Below, piece after piece: positions 35,955 through 50,030 of a stretch of DNA of 50,931 bases. This DNA comes from Bigelowiella natans CCMP2755. Taxonomy: Eukaryota > Cercozoa > Chlorarachniophyceae. The position numbers and the translations under genes are program-made. The notes under the pieces were generated by a model. The model saw only the letters and a list, made by a program, of their open reading frames with translations, had not been told where the DNA came from and ran no database searches. Location: the NCBI GenBank assembly GCA_000320545.1, contig ADNK01000145.1:1-50931 (forward strand), read 5' to 3'. The stretch's first letter is position 1. Every line of letters begins with the position of its first letter.

Positions 35955-38900
35955 ATTGTGTTTCTCTGATAAGAAACTAGTAGCAATTAGGGCACACAGC
36001 GGCAGCTACTGCCGGCTTTCTTTCTTTCTGGCTTTGCTCACTATTACTATCATGTTGAAGCTGCTGCTACTTCCTACCACTGAGAGCGGCCAATCGTACA
36101 GCGGGGAACATGTACTCGATGAACGTCAAGAATGTTGCAGTGAAAGGTACAATCCCTGTGAGAAGCCAACAATGCTGATTGAGTGTCTTGGAAGGGTGTG
36201 GTAGTAAAGGAAGGCAAGCCGGGGAGCCGGGGGGAGGGGGCGACGGGTGTATCATATTGTTTTGTCAAATTCACTCCCTCTCTCTCTCGCTCTCTCTCTC
36301 TCTCTGTCTCTCTCTCTCTCTCTTATAATTCACGAACACACAAACAATACTAATATGCATTGACCTCCGTAAGCGTGAAGTCCATTGCCAATAGCTCCCA
36401 TTCCATGCTCGCGAACGCCAAAGCGAAGGTACCTAGATATCGTATATTGACGAAGGTGTTTGTTTCCATCACACATAACCCTTGCTGCTGTTGCTACTGC
36501 TGCTGCTCTACTACTACTACTACTGCTACTACAAATGACTAACAACTATTCCATCTTCACACACACACACACACACACACATACAACTTTCTTCTTCTCC
36601 TCCTCCTTCTCACCTTCCCTCTGGAGTGTTGTGCTGGTAATCTCCGGAGCATTTAAGGGCGGTCTAAGCATATGTTGTTATTATTATTATTATTATTGTT
36701 ATTATTTTTGTTATTATTTTCTCCATTTTCATGCGGACCAGTACCAGGCAGCATCATCATTTTGTTATTATGTCTTATTATTTCCTTCTAAAAACAATCG
36801 CAGCAGCAGCAGCACAGAGCACACAATAGTGGTCATCATTCGGTAGGTCCAAATAAGCACCCACCCACCTTGTTAGAAGGTGTCAGATCAGCAGATCCCC
36901 CGATGAGCTCCGGCATAATAGCGGCCAGTGCGTTGAGCGCAACTCCAGACAAAGAGCGGGTTGCAACCGCCTTGTCGCCCGGCTTGTAGCTTGGGAGGAC
37001 CTTCTCCCAGTCGGCTGGGAGTTCGTGTGCGAACCTGCGCTTAATCTCCGCAGCCTCCTTGGGATATTTAGCCGTGTATCCAGCGATCATCTTATCGTAA
37101 TCTGCGACCATTTTCTTGCCTTCGTCAGCCTTCTTGCGGTATGCGGATAGAACCTGATGATACAGATACAACAACAACATCATTAGCAACAACGACAACA
37201 ACAACAACAACAACAAGAACAACAACGGGCTGATTCTAAGACGAAGGAGAAGAACGATGTGAGAGTGAGGGGAAAAATGAAGTTGATGTGACGCCCTCCC
37301 CCTTTTGCCTCCTCCTCCTCCTCCTCCTCCTCCTCCTCCTCCTCCTCCCCCTCCTCCCTACCTCTCCGGGAACGAAGAACCTCTCCTTTGAGTCGAATCC
37401 GAACCGTTCCTTGACCTGTGCGTGCATCATCATGCGATCAAGGGAATAGTACGATAAGAAGACAACCAACGGTTGTGGTTACAGAAGAAAGTCGAGTAGT
37501 GTGACGATTTATTTATTTATACATGCATGCATGTGAGGGGCATTAGGATGACATTGCTTGGTATTATTAAGGAGGATAAGGCAGAAGGAAGGAGTTGAGA
37601 CCTGTGCGACATCTTCATCGCCCAAAGGTGCACCGTGTACGCCGTGAGTTCCCTCTTTCTTGGAGCCAAATCCAATAACAGTCTTGCATTTGATAATCGT
37701 GGGCTTGTTGGTCTCCTGTTATAATATTATTATTATGATTATCATTATTATAATTATAATTATTTGTGCCTTGATGGTTTTTTGTGCTGGAGGCGGAACA
37801 CGTTAGTGAAATGACTACAATAATGATGGGTCTCATATTCTGGCCAATTACCTGCTGAGCGAGTACAATTGCTGCCTTGATAGCCTCAGTGTTGTAGTTC
37901 GCATCTTTGACCTTTTTTTATGTGGAAGTATATCATTAGCACAGAGAGGCTTGCGGTGCCGAACAAATTTGCGGTTTCCGCCCCTGCCCCATCATCATCA
38001 TCATCCTCATCCATTTTCAACCACCACCACCATTAAGATCCATAATTCCAATAATACCTACCTCCAATACTTGCCAACCATACGCTTCGAAACGTTTGCC
38101 AACATCTTCAGTGAAACTGAGGCTCGTGTTTCCGTCGATCGTGATGTTGTTATCGTCGTAGAGAACAACCAACTGCCAAACACAATATAGTTCATTAGCA
38201 CGTATCATTTCATAGTTTGCTTTCCTCTTTGCTCTCTGGGTACACACACGTGTGTCTGTGTGTGTGCTCTGTGTCACATTTGACTGAACTGACCTTTCCA
38301 AGGCCTAAGTGCCCAGCAAGAGAGCAAGCTTCAGAAGCCACTCCTTCCTGTAGACATCCATCCCCACAGAGGACATAGGTGTAGTTGTCGAAGACCTTGA
38401 ATCCAGGCTTGTTATAGGTAGCGGCCATGTGAGACTCCGCAATCGCCATTCCAACTGCGTTACTAATACCTACGCCCAACAGTCAGTGAGATCAACGTGC
38501 CAACAATTTCGCAGCGCTTTCTCCCATCCTTATAATCTACCGTCCCTACCCTTTCCCCTCCTCCCCCCCCCATCTCTCTCTCTCTCTCTCTTTTATTCTC
38601 CGCCACACACTCCCACTTGTAACTTTCGCATGCACATAGAAATGAAAGAAGGGGGAGAGATGTTCACACACCTTGTCCCAGGGGCCCAGTACTCACTTCG
38701 ATTCCCTTAGTTGCATGGCGTTCCGGGTGTCCGGGAGTCCTGGATTGGTTGCGATTGGAATTAAAACGTGCATATAAAGATGAGTGCAAAAGCAACGGAA
38801 GCTATTTCCACTGGTATCACCGGCTGCGGCATTTGCGAAATTTCTTGAGATCTTCCATGCTGACGCTATCATATCCGACGAGATGCATCATCAGGTATTG

Positions 38901-39278
38901 CAGGGCGCAACTATGGCCGTTGGAGAGAACGAAACGATCCTTTCCCATCTGTCATCAAGTAGCAGGAGCGATTTTAGTTTATCACCGCTGAGAGGGGATT
39001 TTGGATCATTACCCAGTCAGGATTCTTCGGGGAGTATTTCATAACATCACCCCAGAGCACATGAGCCATGGCTGCCATTCCCATGGGCGCGCCTGTCATG
39101 CCCACAAAACAACAATTATGATCAACGAAGAGAGAGCAAGGACATAGAATGCCACCAATGCAAAAATTGGGAAGCTGTGTGGAAGATACGTCAGACCTGG
39201 ATGTCCCGAGTTTGCTCTTTGCACGACATCAGCTGCAAGGGTGCGAATAGTGGCGATCTGCTTGGACTCGAGGGACAT
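33698..39278 (-). CDS. TKT: Transketolase
   Basis: Thiamine-diphosphate enzyme that moves two-carbon units between sugar phosphates in the pentose phosphate or Calvin pathway. Twenty exons, 685 aa, every phase closing: 39197-39278, 39013-39092, 38821-38948, 38672-38739, 38294-38469, 38062-38172, 37852-37911, 37602-37715, 37362-37415, 36869-37153, 36614-36663, 36365-36432, 36078-36155, 35679-35758, 35462-35513, 35161-35237, 34802-34873, 34474-34670, 34009-34072, 33698-33859. Signature blocks are in order: [52 protein letters not shown] (ThDP/Mg site), [43 protein letters not shown] and [10 protein letters not shown]. The length is normal. The protein starts [19 protein letters not shown] with no transit peptide, so a cytosolic form is likely. 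Many introns contain microsatellites. Confidence 0.98.
34207..34236. repeat. CA microsatellite and neighbouring AGT/ACT runs
   Basis: (CA)15 in a transketolase intron, with AGT triplets at 34320-34358 and ACT/ACC triplets at 34408-34456 in the same intron. GA runs lie at 34718-34741 and 35121-35152 in neighbouring introns. Confidence 0.95.
36277..36322. repeat. CT microsatellite
   Basis: An interrupted CT run in a transketolase intron (36156-36364). It reads GA on the sense strand. Confidence 0.9.
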
Positions 39279-39779
39279 GATCGTTGTTTGGGGGGGGGAT
39301 GATCCACCGTAGCAATTGTGCGGAGATATTCGTAAGAAAACCTCACCGACGCTGAAGTCTCAGTACGCAAAATCCAAGCGAAAAATATTGTATAATTCCA
39401 CGAATAATTGTCGCAGCAACTATTTACTCATTTTTCCGCGTTGTGGAATTGTCCCCCAAGGTCTTATAAAAACGAGAATAGAGTTGCTTCTTCAAAGCTC
39501 AAATTGTGGTGGTCTCCCCGAAATCCGGGATTCGATCAGATTTTGAGAAAATACCATGTATTTTCTATTCGAAATGAGGGATTCAGGAGGAAAGCAAACA
39601 TTCTCGTAGCGGAGGGGGAAATTTGAAACGCGCTCGGCAGAACGCACACGTGCACGTGCACAAGCAAACACTCCACCCCGCCTTAAGAAACCCACGCCCT
39701 CCCCAGGAAAACAGAACCAGCTTTGGGCGCCATATTGCTTGTTTTCGAGTTGTGTTCGAATGCTTTCATCATTTTCTTC
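39279..39779. other. Divergent spacer
   Basis: About 500 bp between the transketolase start and the next plus-strand start. No microsatellite beyond a short G run at 39290. CACGTGCACGTGCAC at about 39646-39660 is a small palindromic cluster that contains an E-box core and could be a regulatory site. Confidence 0.5.
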
Positions 39780-41871
39780 ATGGGTGAGTGTCTCTACTAT
39801 TGGGTCCAGCAGTCGATTGCATGCGTAAGTTTCCGAACATGCATTGCATCTTATTCCACCAATCTTCCCTAATCCCTCCTTTCAGATTCAGACTACTGAT
39901 GCACCGAAAAAAGTTGCGGGTCCTGCGAAAGCGGGTGACGAGAACCCTGAGAATGTGAGATCTTTGGTCTTTTGGAGGAACGACATACACAGAGATGGGT
40001 TTATAAACGTATCGTCAGGTAAAGTCCCCCTCGCAGCTTAAGCGGCTCGTGATAATTGGCGACCATTACCCTGCAATCAATGAAAATGTTAAGAAGCAAC
40101 ATTGGAAAGCTCTATCAGCAGCGATCGAGGTAATAATTTTACACTTCACTATGCTTTCTTATCTATGACAACTCCTTGGATTATAGGGGTGGAGCGAGGA
40201 GTGTAAAGGAGGAAACCCGTTAACGATCCTTGCAGAGCAGAGGTTACATAAGAGTACACGTCGCACGTGTTCCGATGTCTGAAATTCAATTGAGCCCGCA
40301 GCAACAACTTTATTATTATTCTGCCGGTATTTCTGATAACACAGCGTACCAAGCAACCAGACGAAAATACCTCTTCAGATTCCTCAGAGCGACAAATCAG
40401 AATCGCAAAGCAAGAGAGATCTCAAAATTGAAGCAAGGCAAAAGGTGTGTTCGTGTGTGTACGTGTGTGTGTGTGTGTCTTTCTGCCCAAGTCAGATCCT
40501 CGTTGATTAAAGAATCATTGGTTGCATAGGCCGAACTTGCCATTCTAACACAGCACCTTCGCTCCAAGCTTTGCTACCATTCGCAGCAGATACGGGACGG
40601 TGAGTGTTTTTAAAAAATGAGGCGTGTAGAACCCATTCTGCTTTGCTATCGCATACAACCTTGGATGCTGCTCTGTTGCTAATCACAGGCACGCTCAACG
40701 CAGAGCTAAAGCTTGGGCAGAAAGTGGAGATAATGGGTTCGGATACGTCATCGTCATCGTCATCGTCGTTGTTGTCGTCGTCGTTTTGCTCGTTCACAAA
40801 TAAAATCGGAAGGATACTTGTATCTCGAATAAAAGAAATACTTTCGCACCTTAATTATTTAAAGTACTCTGATGAGTAAGCATACCCCAATGATTTCTAT
40901 GGTTTTAAAAAAGGTTTCTCTAAATAACGATTCTAGATACAAATATTTTCTAAAGTCTAGCATACATGCAGGTCTGCAATCCGCTCCGCATTTCAACGGT
41001 CTTGCTGGCAAAATTGCATCCGAATCTTCCGACAACGGCAGGTTAGGATATTAGAGCTCAGTTGTAGTTGTAAGCCATACGTCGGTAAATATGATAATCA
41101 TCGTCATTTTCATTCATTTGATTTAACCACGTTGCTATAAATGCAGGTACTCCATCTCAATCGAGGGACATCAGAAGCCGTTCTTACTCAAGAGGGCAAA
41201 TTTGAAACTTGTAATTCACGAAATATAAAAGATACTTTCCTTGAAAAGCGCAAATGCTCCCAACAAAAAACGGCAAACCTTTTGTTGTAAACGCCTCGTG
41301 GAACAGAATGCATATCATTCGTGCTGACAAAAGCTGTGAGCTTGGTTTGGGCAGAGAGGGCTAAGATATTTTGAGAGTTTTCAATTCGTTTGTATCCACT
41401 GTCCTATATACCGTCGAGGAAAATTCTTTTTAGCTTCAAAACCATCAATTATATCTTGACTTTTCTGTATTTGTTACCGGTAGGATGCTAAAGATGTGAA
41501 GACAAATTTGTCGCCTAAATCAAACCTTATCGTCGATATGGTACCGTCGTAATGCTAGCTTCTCACCTTCTCTCATCACAACATACCTTTTGCTCCGTTT
41601 CATTGCGACTAAAAAGATGCCTCTCATCCCGACGTTTTATCCTCCTTTTCATCAGGTTAATACTTACGATCTGGCCTATCTGGGTACTTTCGTTGTTCTT
41701 GCAATCAAGGTGCCGGTTGTAGAAGTGACCTAGGAACAACGATTCAATTATGACAAGATATCTTCGCTGCCGTCAATAAAACCAACGATGGCTTTGTTCT
41801 GAGATACTAAGGAAAAAATACGAATTCTATATCTTTAGTTCCCTTACACGCACTTGTTCGTGGTTCTTCTT

Positions 41872-41902
<31 letters not shown>

Positions 41903-42226
41903 TCTGCCCCTTCCCCTCTTCCCTCCTTTCTCTTTCTCTCCTTCTCCCACATCAGTTCTGGAAGCCAGTTCAGCAGAGCGCAAGTGCGAAGGTGATAAGG
42001 ATCTTTCCTCATCTGTCTTTTATCGAGGGATGATGGGAGGATTGTCTTCTCATAAAATAACCAGTACATATGGACTCACAACATCTACAACAACCACAAT
42101 GGTGAATACAGACCGACGGAGACCGTATGCTTCGTTTCATCAAGAACTCACACGACGTTGCATGGGTCCAGCTTTTTGCCCAGGTTCTACTTCTATTTTT
42201 CTTTCATTTCCTTTCCCCTCCCGGAG

Positions 42227-42263
<37 letters not shown>

Positions 42264-43511
42264 ACACCATAATCTGGTGCTAATGAATATACAGGTGAAG
42301 AGCATATTGGCAGAGTCGAGGAAGGTGGGAGATCATCTCCAAGCGTTACACATGTTTTCACTCATAAGAGAAGGAAAGATGTACAAACCACATGCGGTTG
42401 TTTTAGGTAGAAGAAAAGAGCCAAAGCGAGGAACTGAAAGCCATGCTACAACAGAGGACGAAGGTCAAATCCAGCAACTAACACCTAAGAGAAAGAGATA
42501 TTGATGATGGATGACAAAAAATTGTTCTCCTTTCAAAGAATCCTTGTTTTACCGAATGCTTATGATTCTCTCTTATCCCTACCATGTTCGTGTGCAATGC
42601 TGAATACAGGAGTTGGCGTTGAGACTGAAACAAGCAAGGGTATTATTATCGATGAAGTAACTCTATCTGAGCGCATCATAGCCATCAGCCTTTCAAATCT
42701 GGACTATTGCGCCATCTCCTCTTTTTGTTCTTGAAAGTGTGTAATAAGTTCCTTTCCACTACCACAGGAATTCTGCGCAAAGTATGCAGAAGATGAGAAT
42801 GAGAGATATTGTCTCTCATTTTTTTCGGTACATGTAATGAATGATGTGTGCATCTTGAAGCTATATACTTCTTCATCCTAGCAGTAAATGGGTACACATA
42901 TTCGATGTTGGCTAAAACATCTTTCTTCCTTCTTCTCGTCGTCATAACCCAGGCTGTAAAAACAGAGGGCGATTCCGCTTTACAGAAGTGGTGCTCATGG
43001 GCGGTAGTACACCTGCTTTCGACTATCACGCACGCACGCACACACACGCACACACGGTACATTTATGTGTCACAAACGAGTTGTTTTGAAATACTTTGAC
43101 AAGAAACATATTCCAGCGGATAATAAGAATAATGCCCCTCATGATCTAGAGATACATGTGGCTTCTAAACACCCGTTTGCTTTGCATACTCTATCGTTTT
43201 TAAACAGGATAAATTGGCGTATGCGGCGAGGGATCTGATGATTTTCAATCGAATTCTCGCTAAGCTCAAGGTTGACAGCGCCTGTTGCTCTAATCATCCA
43301 TCCATCCATCCCAAGCCAGCAGAGTGTCTAGAGTTATTAAATGTTTGTATCCTCTCAAGTGGGGGTGGGAATTCATGCATCTTCTGCCATCCGGTTGAAA
43401 TAGGACCGATGAGCTAATGTGGAAAATCCCTCTTCGTATGCGTGTGTGCGCGTAGCAGCCGTCACTCATGGAAAAATGAGAGCTGATTAATATCATCCCA
43501 ACCCCCACCTT

Positions 43512-43556
<45 letters not shown>

Positions 43557-43557
43557 C

Positions 43558-43595
<38 letters not shown>

Positions 43596-44359
43596 CGGGC
43601 TTGGGGAATAAGACTGGTGATAGGATCGTTGCTTTGGTGGAAAACAACATTGCTGTGTCGCTATTGCACCTTCTGAACAAGGTCCGAATAATATGATTTC
43701 TAGTCATCTCCAAGCATAATTCAGTCATCAACAGGTAGTTAAGATCTAAAACTTCCATATTTAGGTGAATCTCGAATGCATACATTTCGGTGGGACAATG
43801 GTCAAGTAAGTAGCTAAAATCATTATCCCTCATCGTTTTCTCTTCGTTACTAAAGAATGACCTTATGAGAATATCTGGAACAACAACACACTAGGCTTCT
43901 CCCGAACCATCCGCCATCAGCCATTTCAAAATTCGATGACAACTATTTGGAGAAGGTGATTTCCTTCTTGGAAATTCTTATATCTGCATAACCCTCCTCA
44001 CAATGTGGACGATGTGTAGGTCGTACCTTCTGCATTTACGATGCAGGCAAAGAAAGGGGGACTCGTCACGCAGACGATTTCGGAAGAAGGTGACTCTTGC
44101 TGTGTTTTCCTTGTACTGCATCAATGAAGTTTGTTCAATTCGACACCACACACATGCGCGCACACAAATAATGTATTAAATTTTTACATATGATTCACAA
44201 AAATACTGAGTGTGTGTATGTAAGTATGTTTATAGGTGTCTGACAAATATGATTTTATGTGTGTGTTCAGATTTAAAGTGTGAGCAAAGCAAGACAGGAA
44301 AAAAAGGAAAAAATAAGAAAAAAAAAGGAGGAAAAAAGAAAGCACGCCCAAGACGATAA
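39780..44359 (+). CDS. Unknown protein with NG..GRY..NL module and polybasic tail
   Basis: Multi-exon. The phase-consistent 5' part is 39780-39824 (MGECLYYWVQQSIAC), 39886-39954, 40037-40129 (RLVIIGDHYPAINENV), 40187-40253, 40345 onward, about 40531-40600, about 40688-40736, 40972-41041 and 41147-41210. The last four encode a compact domain with LGQKVEIMG, PHFNGLAGKI, NGRYSISIEG and FLLKRANLKL. Related NG-x2-G...GRY-x-V...L-x2-NL modules occur in many algal proteins and look like an SH3/KOW-type barrel. Later pieces with splice borders include 42091-42164 (RMLRFIKNSHDVAWVQLF), exons near 43209-43270 and 43596-43680 (reads LVENNIAVSLLHLLNK), about 43765-43807 and 43894-43960. The last exon is Lys/Arg-rich and stops at 44359. 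The helical C-terminal half could be ARM/HEAT-like. The function is unknown and the 41210-43700 exon chain is provisional. Confidence 0.65.
41867..41901. repeat. CTT trinucleotide run
   Basis: About 11 CTT units in a presumed intron, on the sense-strand pyrimidine side, about 55 bp ahead of a candidate AG border at 41955. Confidence 0.85.
43517..43594. repeat. Compound (CT)n-(GT)n microsatellite
   Basis: A CT run at 43517-43551 and a GT run at 43560-43594, directly upstream of the exon starting about 43596. The CT part could act as an extended polypyrimidine tract. Confidence 0.95.
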
Positions 44360-45401
44360 ATTACATTTGATACCGAATAGTAAACAGATATCTTATCCAA
44401 TAGGGGCTAGATTGAGAAGGTACCATTCCGTATGCGTTACTCTTGGAAGATCAGTTAAAACGATGGGATAATAAGAATGGTGCGCAATGTAGCTATTATG
44501 GCAAGCTTCAAAAATAAACTTGTGTTAGCCAAAATATGTAGGTTAATTTACCTATAATAAGATTTGAGCTCACGAACTGCAACATATATGTAACAATAAG
44601 TAATAAGCGCTCGTTCTTCATCGTATAACTCTGACATTGCGGCGCATAAGAATGATGTATGTGCGGTTTCTATTAAAGCTTCCTTTGCTTCACAAATTGG
44701 ATTATTTGCTACATCGTGATGTTGATGCACAGAAAATGAAATAGCTCAACTGACAGCTACTTAGCTAGGGTTATCACATGACTGATGAGTATATGAGGAA
44801 GCAACTTTAATGAAAGGAATGAAGCCACTCTGCCTCCGAACAATTCTACAAGTCCGATCCGCTTTTAATTTCTCTCAGCACATGCACATGCAAATGCAAT
44901 GTTTGTGTTTTGTCATCTAGCCCACCCAGAATGTCATCTGGTTAAGGATGTACAATTTAAACAGAGTTCTAGTTTAAGAAAAAGTAGGCAATTAGCATGA
45001 AATTCGTATTTGTGCGAGTTAACCTGCCTCCCTTCTGCAACTACGTTTCCTTTTTCCTCATAAAGGCTACAAAAGCTGTCACATGCACTTTGCTCCCTAG
45101 AGTCTGAAAGCATATTGAGCTATGAAGACTGGTCTACTCTCATCAGTTTCCAGAAAGAAACTGCGAAGAACACGCTTACAACATCAGGACAACTTTTTGT
45201 TGGACTCAAAAGCTGAGCAATGCGGCAATGCGGGAAACACCGGCACTATCCGATAAAAATCAAACAAACCCCGCTCCTAAAAACAATAACATCAAAAGCA
45301 ACATAGGGTTTTCACCTTGCGTCAAAACATAAAGCATTTCCTAGAAGAAAAGGGACGAGATTTTCACGATAAAATATAGCCTAAAAACCGCCTGCGTTTT
45401 G
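44360..45401. other. Tandem intergenic spacer
   Basis: About 1.04 kb between two plus-strand genes. It is AT-rich at the left, with CATGCACATGCAAATGC around 44881-44897 and TTAGCTAGGG near 44761. No long microsatellite and no convincing gene. It must hold one 3' end and one promoter. Confidence 0.55.
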
Positions 45402-46191
45402 ATGAGTTTTGGTTTCTTCCAACAAGAGCCGCGGATCCAACGATTTCAAGCATTGCCCGATTTCGGACGAATGCTGCTGACCCCTAAGATGTGCTTCCAG
45501 ACCGATGTCACGGCCATCGAAGGGCAGAAGGAGAAGAATGAAACGGGTGTGGTTGCTTCATTTATTACTTGTTGTGGGTACTGCTTTCCAGATATATCCG
45601 TCCTCCTAACTCCCACCGGTGCTACAATATTCTCAGTTGCATTCAGTCTGCTCAAGAGCCTAGCTTTCGGGGGTGACGTAGCGACCTCGCTTTTGGTAGT
45701 CGAATATATGCGCGAGGATTCGCTCAGGGTATAGTAGTCCCTAAAGTTACCTACCTTTTTCACTTGTGAGTAAGAATGTTTATGGGTAAAAAAGGTTGGG
45801 CAGACGGTGAGGATTGCTGGGCTTACTAAGGTCGTCGTCGTCGTCGTCGTCGTTGTTTATGATAAGAACGAACCGCAAAGATTGATTGACAGCAGGATTA
45901 CTTTACAATAGTTTTGTGTTAAGATGGGTTCACAGTATTATTGAATAATGCCATTCTTCTGAATCATCTCTCGGCGTGTGTTTGTTGAAGGGGAAGGACT
46001 ACAACGGCATGATCGGCATCGTCTTCGGGGAGCTCAACCAGTAAAATAAATCAAACGCTGCTTGCTGCATATTGATTTATCTGCTATTCACAATAAGATA
46101 CTACTTACGATTATCTTGTAATTGTACAAAAAGGAGGGGAAGATATCCTGTCATGTTGTGGGAAGCGAAGAAGGTATCACATACAATAGAT

Positions 46192-46235
<44 letters not shown>

Positions 46236-46743
46236 ACACATCCAAAAGTGCACACACATACACCCACCACCATCAGTACCGCCATCCACACACATATTAT
46301 TTTTTTCTGCAGTCCCTGGGGCTGCGAGGGTGTAACCTGTTAAGAGTCCTTGGAGGAGGCGACCAAATGAGAGCTCGAGTTTTGGTAGATAGAGAGTTTG
46401 CTTTGTACATGTTCATCATTTCAAAATGTGATAGAGTCTCTTTATCATTGAATACTGAATGTAGTAGTGGAGGGGGATTCAGATGTCCTACGCGCTCCGA
46501 TTATTAGGTTGTTGGTGCTGGGGCTGCAGGCTTGGCAGCAGCGAAATTCTTGCAAGAACATAAAGTAGTAATAGTAGTAGGAGGAGGAGTAGTCTTCATT
46601 GTAGTATTAGATGACTATTTCGTGTTGTTAAATAAAAAAATGACCGAATTTAGTACTACTTCTTTAACTACTTACGTAATGGCAGCCAGTAGTACTATCA
46701 CATCTACTTTTTACACACACAACACACACACACACATTTTTAC

Positions 46744-46789
<46 letters not shown>

Positions 46790-47748
46790 ATCGTCGAAGG
46801 TCAGCGTAGCTGTGTTGGAGGGACGACCTCGTCTCGGGGGGCGGACATTCACTCTGGAGCTGCCTGAGAGGTGATGACCGATATCTGATCAGCACACAAA
46901 GGACTCACTTTTGCAGATTACTTTTTTCTGGGAGAACAAAATCCGAATGAAGTCAATTTTGCAGCTAACCTACTCTTGCCTATCCACCCCCCCCCCCAAC
47001 CCCCCTCTCTCTCTCTCTCTCTCTCTATTTCTCCCTTTTACATACTTGCGACCGAATCATAGGAAATCATTGGGACTAAGAGCCGACAAGGTTGACTTGG
47101 GCGCAAGCTACATCCACAACTGCAACGAAAGCAACGAAGTATACAATATCGCTCTCGAAGAGAAACCGTTTGTGTCTGTTGGAGCTGGAAATCGATGGGC
47201 CGACACCGAGTGCGCGCGCTGGTTTGACGAGAAAACGGGAGAAGAAATGCCGGTAATATATCATTAGGCACAGAACGATGTACTCCGTGAGCGTGTTTTT
47301 GAGTTATCTTTTGGTTGAAGAAGAGAATCAGGAGGGATGATGGTGGTGATGGTGATGATAATGGAGCTGGTGTATTAGTTTTAGTCTCCCCCTTTAAATT
47401 AAGGCACCATTTATCAGCAGCGACGAACGACGATAGATAGACACTGGCAGCATCTTCATCATCATCATCATCATCACCATCACCATCATTATCTTATTAT
47501 CATCGCCGTTAGTCCCCAGTTTCATTGCCTCCTCCTCCTCTCCTCCTCGTTGTTCGCATCATTCCTGACCAGGTTCTCTCAAACGCGAAAGTGCATTTGA
47601 TGCACTGGAAAATAGGATCCAGGATGACGCGCATTGCCAAAGAACTCGGCGCTGCGAAAGCTCCCACCACGCCCATTTCTGAGGTCAAACAAGACATTTA
47701 AAACATATTATCAGTACTTTCCACCACGGGATTGATGACTATATCCTG

Positions 47749-47783
<35 letters not shown>

Positions 47784-48504
47784 GCGGTGGTGGTGTAACA
47801 ACCGCATCGCAGAACAAGATCATCGGTATCTTCGTCAGCAGAAATGTTCACGATTTCAGACTGCTAATCTTCAAAAAAATGCACTTTCTATCAGGTGTTT
47901 GAGCAAGCCAAGCAGTCGCTTTATGGCCGCAATAAACGCAAGCTGACGAAGGAGGAGGACCGAATGCTTACGACAATTATGACACGGATGTGGGGGTGAG
48001 AGAGTAGTAGTAGCAGTAGCAGTAGCGGTAGATATAGAAAGGAAGGAAACTATAACATTATTACCCCTACTACTGATTGACTCATTTCCGTGGAACGATG
48101 CTGCGATCCCTTCTTCGATGGTTCCAGTGCTATTATCGTTCAGCATCGTAATTAATGATAGCATCTCGAATCTGTTCCTTTTTAATCTTCAAAGCATAGA
48201 GAGGGGGGAGGGATGAACGAGGGATGAGTGTATGTGCGCTCCATGAAAAACGGTTGTTATCGCTGCCTGCTTAAAGTAAGTAAATAACAATCATCCCTGC
48301 ACATAATCCACGAAAAGGTACGTCTCAAATATGGACAACACTGCTTCTGAGCTGGTGCGACATCTGCCACAAGACGATGTTGATCTCAACCAGTTCATTG
48401 GTAATTATTTTACATCATCGACCAGACGGCACATCATCATCATTGCTTTGCTTATTGCATTGCTTGCTGGGGAAGTGTGATTCTTATACACGCAAACGCA
48501 CACA

Positions 48505-48541
<37 letters not shown>

Positions 48542-49317
48542 GCACTCGCACGCATAAGACATTTCATTTACATAATCATCAGGTTCCAAATTTTACAACA
48601 TGCAGTACAGCATGTCCCTGGACGTACGCGTACAGAAGACGAATCGGCCGAAAGTGGGGCCTCTTGATCCCAAAGACGGCCCTGGCGACAGACTTTTGAG
48701 TGCGTCCCCCCTCCTCCGCTTCCTCCTCCTCTTCATCCTCTTCATCCTCTTCATCCTCTTCATCCTCTTCATCCTTCCACATATCAGCAGCAGATAAAGG
48801 AGGAAGAGGAGGAGGAGGAGGAGGAGGAGGAGGAGGAGGAGAGACATGATGATAACATTTAATGTAATTTCCCAGGTAATGGATATGGCCCATTTTTAGT
48901 GCGCTACCTTTCGAAGGGCTTACGATGCATCACTGGAAAGTCGGTGTCTAAGATCGTCCTCAACAACAGCGCCACGGTCTGTCTTCTCCACAACACCGCT
49001 CTAACATCGTTTGCAACTTATCTCCGGAATTGAATCGTTACCACCTAATAATAGGGATCATCATCATCATCATCATCATCATCATCGTTATCGTCGTCGT
49101 CGGGTTCTGAGCGCAAGAAAAAGGCTATGATGCGAGCGTCTAAGCGAAAACGGCCGCAAGTCACCATTCGGTAGTAGGATATAGTGCAAGATATACTCCA
49201 CGCGTCGTCTTTAATTTCCCTACCATTTCATTCAAAGTCATCTGGTGTGAACAACTCAATATACGGTGTTGTCCCCCTTGATATACGTCGAGATAATATG
49301 CTGCACACACAACGCAC

Positions 49318-49357
<40 letters not shown>

Positions 49358-50030
49358 TCATCGCACATCGCTCCCTACTACTACTAGGTGTCGGGACGGC
49401 TCTTGCTACACGTGCGACTACGTGTTGTGCGCTGTGCCGCTTGGAGTGCTGCAGAGCAAGCATAAGGACAGCTCCATCTTCTTCGATCCCCCCCTTCCTC
49501 CCAAAAAGCAGAATGCAATCGAGAGCTTAGGTAGAGGAATGCGATATAAACAGTAGTAGCAGCAGCATTATACAACGACAAATAAAGAATGAAAGTTGAA
49601 TAATATCGACTTCTCTCACCACCACTGCTTAACGTGTGTGTTTCTGTGGCCCTTGCTAGGCTCAGGGGCGCATAATAAGATACTAGTGCGCTTTAGACCA
49701 GACGACGTATTCTGGCCAGAAGACACGCCTCAGATCGTGCCTCTCGATCAACGCTTTCATATCCTCAATCTGCACGCGTACGGCAAAAAAGGCAAGCAAC
49801 AACCCACCAACACTTTTCAGACGTCTTTTAGACTACTTTTTCACCATGAATGCAATGTTGTGAAATAGAATCCGGTAGTTTTATCATCGTCGTCCCCAAA
49901 TGCGGTCAATCAACGCTGCGAGAGTTGCTTGCCAGCGTAGTTGTCGCCTTCATTGGGAATGATCTGAACGTGAAGAGAAAAGAAAAAGAGGACTTGTTTT
50001 TCGTCATTGTTAATCATTATCTTCAATGTG

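Noticed and set aside
49316-49356. Repeat arrays that might suggest CRISPR
   Set aside because: All arrays are simple microsatellites without spacers, and the genome is eukaryotic.
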